In this document: piece after piece, positions 58,066 to 64,000 of the stretch
Numbering within the stretch: the stretch's first letter is position 1
How the letters are laid out: the number at the start of each line of letters is the position of its first letter
Assembly (NCBI RefSeq): GCF_051014685.1
Contig: NC_135056.1
Span: 1,488,001 to 1,552,000, forward strand
DNA from: Ptiloglossa arizonensis
Taxonomy: Eukaryota > Arthropoda > Insecta > Hymenoptera > Colletidae
Length of the DNA stretch: 64,000 nt
Direction: 5' to 3'
The notes under the pieces: generated by a model
The model's input: the letters and a program-made list of their open reading frames with translations, nothing else
The model's database searches: none
What the model was told of the DNA's origin: nothing
Program-made: the position numbers and the translations under genes

Positions 58066-59329
58066 AGGGAGATCGTACCGATATAAGGTACTTTTGTAAT
58101 GCTAGATATAAGCGTGTGAACATTATCGTTACTTACTTTTCTTTTCTTTTTATTTATATTTACTTAAAATGTATTTTATAGAGTAATAAAATATATGTGA
58201 ATTAATTAAACATCATCCAACTCTAATGCGAAATAAAAACTTCCAGAACAATTTTGACGTAGGAAATAAAAAGCTATCGAATTGTATACAATGTAGTTAT
58301 TGTTACTGGAAGAAATTTATCGTGAAACGATGATTGCACAAATGTATTAGACAATTTAATAAATATAGTATTATATAATGCTCCATCTTTCTTTTTCATC
58401 TAATCTTGTGCAACTTCGAAGGTTATAGTATACCATATGTTCAATGTTTTATAATACGCTATCACATGACATAAACAAATGTGTAGTATTTCATTTAAAA
58501 AATAAAGATCACCTTTGTTACTCGAAAAATATTACAACCATAAAAAATTAACATAAGCTATTTATTGACTCTAATGGACAATAAAATTGTTTCCTCTATG
58601 ATCGGAAATGCTATTATTTTGACAAAAGGTAGTTTAGAAATAATAGAAAAATTGCCATTCCTACAAAATATTTCCAATCATCTATGTTATTTATCCTTTG
58701 TTTCTAGATAAAAAATTGGGTTTTTTAACTGCCTTGAATTCGAGATCAGGCACAACTTTGATTTCGAAGCTGGATGAACACAAATGGGTTGTTCGAAAAG
58801 GAAAAGCGATGTCTTGGACGTCTGAGCAGTGGGCCTCGATCTCCGGCTGATAAACCGGGGGTCGCGGCTAACGTGCATGAGGTGTGGACGTGGGTCCATT
58901 GTGGATTTGGCTTTTGGTTCCTCTGGTATCGCTCATGTGGTGTCCGATTAGCACGTGGTGGTGGGGGTGGAGACGCTATCGAACTACTGATACCGTAATT
59001 TCTGCTCCTACTGCCGCTGTGAGCACCCACCGCCTAAATACCATCTCACAGATGGTTGCTTTGGCACTTTAACAAGGACATCTTGATGGTAACTGCGGTC
59101 GCCGTAACCTGGCTGCAGGAGGAAGCCGAGTTGCCCTGTTTGGAGGAGGAGGTAGTCCGTATCTAGAGCGTCGTAACACAACCATGACTCGGGCCAGTGA
59201 ATCTTCTTGCCGTATAGTGTATTGGTGGCCAAGAAAATCATAGAAGTGATGTCCGTGTGTATTAGAGCCTAGCATCGGGTACATTCGTACACGTTGTTGA
59301 GTCATTGGCAATAAGAACATGCGTGCTAG
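58066..59329. other. AT-rich, then GC-rich LINE-like debris
   Basis: AT-rich with nothing recognised to about 58740. From there the composition resembles the R1-clade pieces. Overlapping frames on both strands (proline-rich on minus, 59030-58746) have no domain that I recognise; this may be ORF1 or endonuclease of the element at 59330. Confidence 0.4.
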
Positions 59330-60020
59330 AACGGACGTTCTGTATGAGCCCTACCGCGTGGCGCGGAGAGCTTTACGAAAAGAATCAGAAGAACCAAGCC
59401 CACGCTTGAAAGGAGCTTCTTCAGACCTTTGAACAGAATCCATGGAAGCGGCCGTATAGGATAATGCTGAACAAGTTTCGTTCATGGGCGCTCTTGATTC
59501 TCAACCGTTGAGGAATGTTATCGGGGTAATGAGGGAGAACGATCAGCCCCCCTCCCCACCCCCAGCCGGGCAGAGCCAGCAGATATGAACTATTGCGCTG
59601 AGTTGGGGTTTACTGAAGTTAACCGCAGTCATCTGAAGGCGAAGAATACCGCTTCGGGTCAGGACGGTATGCTCGGTTATGTCTGTGTATTGATCCAGGA
59701 TGTCCTTGCAGCCAATCTACAGTGGCTGTCGAATAGGGTGATTTCCCACTACATGGAAGATGGCCAGGATAATCCTCCTCAAGAAGGAGGATAAGCATGT
59801 GGACTCCCTTCATGTACCGGTCTATATGTCTCCTCAATGATGTGGGTAAGATATTCGGAAGGATTATTGGTTGTCTGCATCGTCGAGTATCTAACGCAGA
59901 GCGGTCCCGATCTAGTCGCGTGCCAGTTCAAGTTCTAGATAGACCGGTTGTCTCCAAATGTGAGATGTCCCTGGTGATATCTTTGGATATCGCCAATGCC
60001 TTCAATTTTTTGTGTTAATG
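59330..60020 (+). pseudogene. R1-clade LINE reverse transcriptase start
   Basis: On the plus strand, 59340-59400 reads DVLYEPYRVARRALRKES, the basic linker before RT. 59640-59740 has a decayed T..A.G.DG motif and LAANLQWLSN. 59800-59860 reads YRSICLLNDVGKIFGRIIGC and 59970-60010 reads SLVISLDIANAFN, the first part of the palm. Breaks are few but include stops at 59792 and 60016. It ends at about 60020, where orientation flips. Confidence 0.8.
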
Positions 60021-60059
60021 TCTGTTGGGGTCAGTCTCAGATATTTCATTTAGGATTTC

Positions 60060-60410
60060 ATCTCAACACTAGAGTCACCTATCTGAAATCAGTATCTCGG
60101 TTTTATGGAGCGTCATCTCCAGATCGTTGATCCAAGCTCATGATCCGTTCGACAACGCGTCGGGCATCGTCCTCGGACATCGTCCTCAAAGAGGTCATCG
60201 GCTCGCAGTGCGGTTTCATTCTCGAGATTTCGTAGCAGGGGTTCTAATCCGAACTTTTACCGAAGAGTGCATCTCTCATCGCTTCATTTTGTACCGATCC
60301 GGGTACGAATCTACTAAAATTTCCACGGTGATCATAGGCGCACGATTTTTGGAAGATACCAAGAACTGTAAACAGATAATATCCTGTACCCCCCCCCCCC
60401 CCCCCCACCT
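60060..60410 (-). pseudogene. R1-clade LINE fragment, opposite orientation, with C18 run
   Basis: The minus strand near 60160-60085 reads ARRVVERIMSLDQ and then, one frame over, NDLEMTLHKTEILIS, the V.RI..LGLEV...KTEVLIF block after the YADD box. A pure C18 run sits at 60389-60406, next to the fragment end. Confidence 0.6.
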
Positions 60411-61639
60411 ATCTTGTCTATGCGGCACGGAGTCCGCAAGTGCCTTGGTTTTTCATTGCAAGTGGGAGGGTGTTCAGTACTCTACTCCCATACTACTAAC
60501 CTAAACGACCACTGGGCAGCTGTCCAGCCACTTCAGCTGAAGTTCTCTGCCATTCGGATGCATGTGTGCGAGCGTGTATGCAGATAGGTGGATGTGTGTT
60601 TGTGGCTAGGTTGGCTCAAGGGCAGAGGGGAGAGCCGCTCGCTCTTTCGTCCTTTATTCTCCTGGGGTGTAGTTGGGAAGATCATCTCACGCCCATTCAT
60701 AGTGGAGCCTCCTATGTCGGTGTGGTAGGGTAATTCGTGGGATATTTCATTTTATTCATAATTAAAAATAATCCGAAGTGTCAAGTTTGAACACACCTTC
60801 ATTAGGAAGGGCTCGCCAATCTATTGATAGTATTGTCATAAATATACAACGAAAAATATAAAAATGTCAAGTATCGCTCGATGCGATTCGCAATCAATCG
60901 TTACCACATAAACTATTGAGAAAAATATAGTCTTCGAAATTCATGAAAATGAACTAAAAACTTATAAAACTTAAAAATTTATGCTAATGGTCACTCTTCT
61001 TCTACCATTTTATAATCTAAATAACCTAATGAAATTACATTACGATGCAAGTGTGGCCGGTTATATGTCTATCTCTATATAAAAAGAACTCAAATCCTGC
61101 TTCAACTGTCTCCCCTCCTTCCGGTGGATTTTATTAAAATTTTATACATTTTTAGACCTATTTATAGTCGTTATTAAGACCCATTGCAAATTTTCTCCTA
61201 AGTCTATAAGAGGTTTCTGTATGAAAGTCAAATGAGTTAGACGTGCTTTGTTTATACAGCGACCGAACGTGAGCAGTAGGCTACCAATACGCAAACTAGC
61301 AAGCAGTTATTTACCCATACCTTCAAACAGCTTAATGAGTACACTCACATATAGTAGTATACCAAAAAAGATAGCTAATAATGCTTGTGTGTACGTAAAC
61401 CACATATGCATTAAGTAATTAAATAACGGGGATTAACAATACTGCAATTTACTCGACACAAAACCTTAGCAATAGTTCATAAAAATCAATTTTTGAAAGT
61501 TCAAGTCAATTCACTCCAGTGACTACATTTCTTTCAAATAAAATCACAATGAATCTAGCTAATAGTCAAATTAACCACGCTACTTTAAATATCTCATTAG
61601 ATACTCAAACTAGATCTAACAAGAGAGCTTTTTAAAACA
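60411..61639. other. Intergenic, nothing recognised
   Basis: GC-richer to about 60740 (possible LINE tail), then AT-rich. No coding signal. Confidence 0.4.
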
Positions 61640-62513
61640 GTTGGAAAGTAATTCAATGTGAAAATAAGGAATTGTTGCGGCACGCAAAGATCCGCGCGGT
61701 CCGTACGCGCCCTGGCGTTTATGGCTGGATTAGTGCGGGCAATCCACCAGCAAACTAACAACCCTACCTGGGTTCTTGGAGGTTTGCTAAGCAGCTGCGG
61801 GGTTATTAAGGCGACTTTCGCCTCTTTATGGTTTTTATCAATTTTCACTTCCAGGAACCCTCGGTTTGCAACTAACAATTCCACTCCAGGCTTCCCTTTC
61901 CTCCGAAACAGTTGTCCACCTCCCAAATTCTTCAGCTAATCGGATTTCAAGCCGAACGCAAAAAACGGAGGGTTGACACGCGGAGAAAACAGTGCAACAG
62001 GGCAGGAGTGCAACAGTCAACAGACTGTGTAACACAGTGCAACCAGTAAACATTCAGACACAATTCTGCCAACAAGTCTGACACTGTGCAACCTACAGTT
62101 AACACAGTCAAACAACTTCTGCCAAGATACAGTTCACTCAACTAAACAATTTCGCCATCAGTTAAACATTACAAGAAACATACAAGTTCGATAGTTACAC
62201 AAGACACAAGAGCTCAACACAAGTTACAAGAGTTCGACAAACAAACTTCAACAAACCAGAGTTCGGTGGCTAGAGTTCTGTGGCCAGTTTACACAAAATA
62301 TACAACCTAACAACTTTTGCCAACTCTACGCTAAATACAACACTGTTAATTACCACAACAAGACTTCGTTCTTTAAATTTCCAACGATCTCGTCACCCCT
62401 AAAAAGCTGTCGAGAAGTGCGGACGACGAGACGCTCCAATTCAACACCTCCCGTCTTCCAACGCGCTACAGGAATCAACAACTAATGATAATAGGAATTC
62501 AACTACATTAAAA
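61640..62513 (+). mobile_element. Jockey-clade LINE 5' UTR
   Basis: Precedes ORF1. The first 300 bp are GC-richer, and 61950-62480 is strongly A/C-rich on the sense strand, with recurring cagtgcaac, aacttctgcca, cacaagttacaag and agagttc words. This is typical of a long unstructured LINE leader. The exact 5' end is not fixed; I place it where composition shifts. Confidence 0.55.
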
Positions 62514-63290
62514 ATGGTTTTTCATGAAAACACCACAGCTCCTGCCGAAACTGTATACTCTATCGATGACAATAGATGCAACGATTTCATGCAAAACAAA
62601 TTCCAAATGCTTCACGATATAGATAACACAGTGAGTATGGAAATCGAATAAAACTAGAGAAAGCCAATAAAAACTCAATCGGTAATAATACCTAATGTAA
62701 ACACAATACACGAAAAAGTTGTCAGAAATTCTAACGGAACTAGCAATTGCATACACATATAGAATTTCGAGAAAAGACATTTTTAAAATCCAACTAGAGA
62801 CCATAGATGATTTTGGAAAAATAATAAAAATAACATATTCTAATTAAAAAAAAAAAGAGCTTTTAAAGTTGCAATGAGACATTTATATCTACCTACCAAT
62901 CCAAAAGCAATTGCAAATGAATTGGAAGGGTTAGGATTCTAAACTTAAAAATTACCATATAATATCAAGCATAGAGCGTTCATGATGTTTTTATCACTTT
63001 TCTACGTGGACCAGTAAAGGATATCAATGGTTCACGGGGAAAGGAAAGGAAGGAAAAACAGTAAGGATATCTACTTCGTAGAAAAACTACAATACACAAA
63101 ACTCTCGGTCGAACCCCCATGTATGAAAAAAAAGTAATCCAATGCGAGAGGTGCCAAAGATACGAATATGTAAAATGCACCAACTACGGTGATAACCATC
63201 TAATGAATTATAACTACCGCACAACCTACACCACAGCCTGGCAATAAAAAAAAAAAGTCATATACTCTACATTAATGCCGTGACGAACTC
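62514..63290 (+). pseudogene. Jockey-clade LINE ORF1 (gag), decayed
   Basis: ATG at 62514 (MVFHENTTAPAETVYSIDDN), with a stop after 45 codons. Around 62873-62940 AMRHLYLPTNPKAIANELEG matches the PRE_C2HC-associated region of Jockey-type gag. Around 63135-63200 IQCERCQRYEYVKC corresponds to the first zinc knuckle, where the usual GHT is EYV so the histidine is lost. Multiple stops in between. Confidence 0.75.
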
Positions 63291-63499
63291 AAATTAACGC
63301 AACAAACTATATTTTATGCAGATATCACAAGACAACCTTTATCAGGTTTAGCAAGAACTGCAAACACCTATGAACTAAAACCAAACGAAATATAATTCAA
63401 AATGGAAATTATTGGAAATGAGAAACCTCATAATTGAATAATCAGAATAGTTCAACTTATTCTTTACAACTCTTAATCATATCTTATAAACAATATAAT

Positions 63500-64000
63500 A
63501 TTGAATACATACCAAATAACTCTACGAAATATCAACGGACTCTACCAACATACTTTACAGACGCAACTTACATATAGACTGTAAAACACTAGTCTATAAA
63601 GTGTAGTCGACGAATTATCCCAGTGGGAATGCTCTTACAGGTTCTGCTATTATTGTAAAAGATAAAGTTAAACACTACGAATTACGACCATTCAAGAAGG
63701 AATTTATAGAAGGCATGGGGATTGTTGTCGAGGATGGTCCATTAACGGTCTCTGCTGTGTACAAATTCCTACGCTATTAAATTATGACAGAAGCTTATAA
63801 AACCTTTATCAAGTCATTTAGACCCAGATTCATTGTAGGAGGTAATTACAATACCAAGCATACCTACTGGGAAACAAGGGCAATAAATCTCCAACGCAGC
63901 ATACCAGATAAATAATCTATGTAGATTTTAAAGTTGTTACGACTGGGGAGCTTACTAACTGACTCATAAAAATTCTTGATCAAATCTACTGAACTTCTTT
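63500..64000 (+). pseudogene. Jockey-clade LINE ORF2, endonuclease region, cut by window end
   Basis: The plus strand near 63510-63545 reads ITLRNINGLYQHTLQTQL (equivalent to I..WNINGL..H). 63640-63760 reads GSAIIVKDKVKHYELRPF and GIVVEDGPLTVSAVYKF. 63815-63880 reads RFIVGGNYNTKHTYWETRA, where the apurinic-type endonuclease motif GDYNAKH has Asn in place of the catalytic Asp (63844-63846). RT would follow beyond the window. Confidence 0.8.

Noticed and set aside
1..64000. CRISPR arrays, bacterial operons or phage
   Set aside because: No direct repeats with regular unique spacers; gene structure and transposons are animal-type.
1..64000. Intact tRNA or rRNA genes
   Set aside because: By eye no full cloverleaf or rRNA segment was found. 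The tRNA-Tyr-like sequence at 48813-48848 is only a 3' portion beside an LTR.

Overview
The window is AT-rich animal DNA, almost certainly from an arthropod. Both cellular genes are intron-bearing and insect-like, and the transposon set (mariner, Tc1, piggyBac, pogo/Tigger, IS630-like, BEL/Pao, Copia, R1-clade and Jockey-clade LINEs) is typical of insects. Hymenoptera is my best guess, but that rests on overall impression and not on a diagnostic feature.

Only two host genes can be supported. The 5' end of the U5 snRNP helicase gene Brr2/SNRNP200 lies on the minus strand (four coding exons, 8345 down to 5860) and runs off to the left or is truncated. A complete PGC-1 family coactivator, the orthologue of Drosophila spargel, lies on the plus strand (13 coding exons, 15375..22074, 1075 residues), with a DHDYC motif, an RS domain, an RRM and the conserved C-terminal LLKEA segment. 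The two genes point away from each other, about 7 kb apart. One acts in splicing and the other is a transcription coactivator with an RNA-binding tail; nothing in the sequence shows co-regulation.

The rest is a transposon graveyard with some young insertions. From left to right: IS630-like transposase fragment (0.8-1.4 kb); mariner nested in one arm of an inverted repeat pair (1.9-4.0 kb); Tc1 (4.2-5.1 kb); a hairpin element and stacked R1-clade fragments (9.5-12.1 kb); an LTR-like repeat (12.4-12.8 kb); microsatellites (23.3 kb); two piggyBac fragments in shuffled order (24.1-26.0 kb); Tc1 (26.1-27.0 kb); R1-clade pieces with long G/C runs (27.4-28.8 kb); Tc1 carrying a solo-LTR-like insert (33.3-34.4 kb); LTR-like repeat copies (34.9-35.9 kb); BEL/Pao RT fragment (36.8-37.3 kb); pogo/Tigger (41.6-42.7 kb).

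The most informative object is a BEL/Pao retrotransposon at 44093..49807. It has two 956-bp LTRs that differ at one base that I can see, a perfect 5-bp target duplication, and a location inside another transposase gene. Its interior has lost most of reverse transcriptase and the integrase core. Its leader carries a 36-nt tRNA-Tyr-like primer-binding region and a decaying tandem array of copies of it. Further right lie R1-clade fragments in opposed orientations (51-53 kb), an older BEL/Pao gag (53.4-54.5 kb), a Copia integrase piece (55.6-56.2 kb), an IS630-like C-terminal piece (57.8 kb), further R1 pieces (59.3-60.4 kb), and the 5' end of a Jockey-clade LINE running off the right edge (61.6-64 kb).
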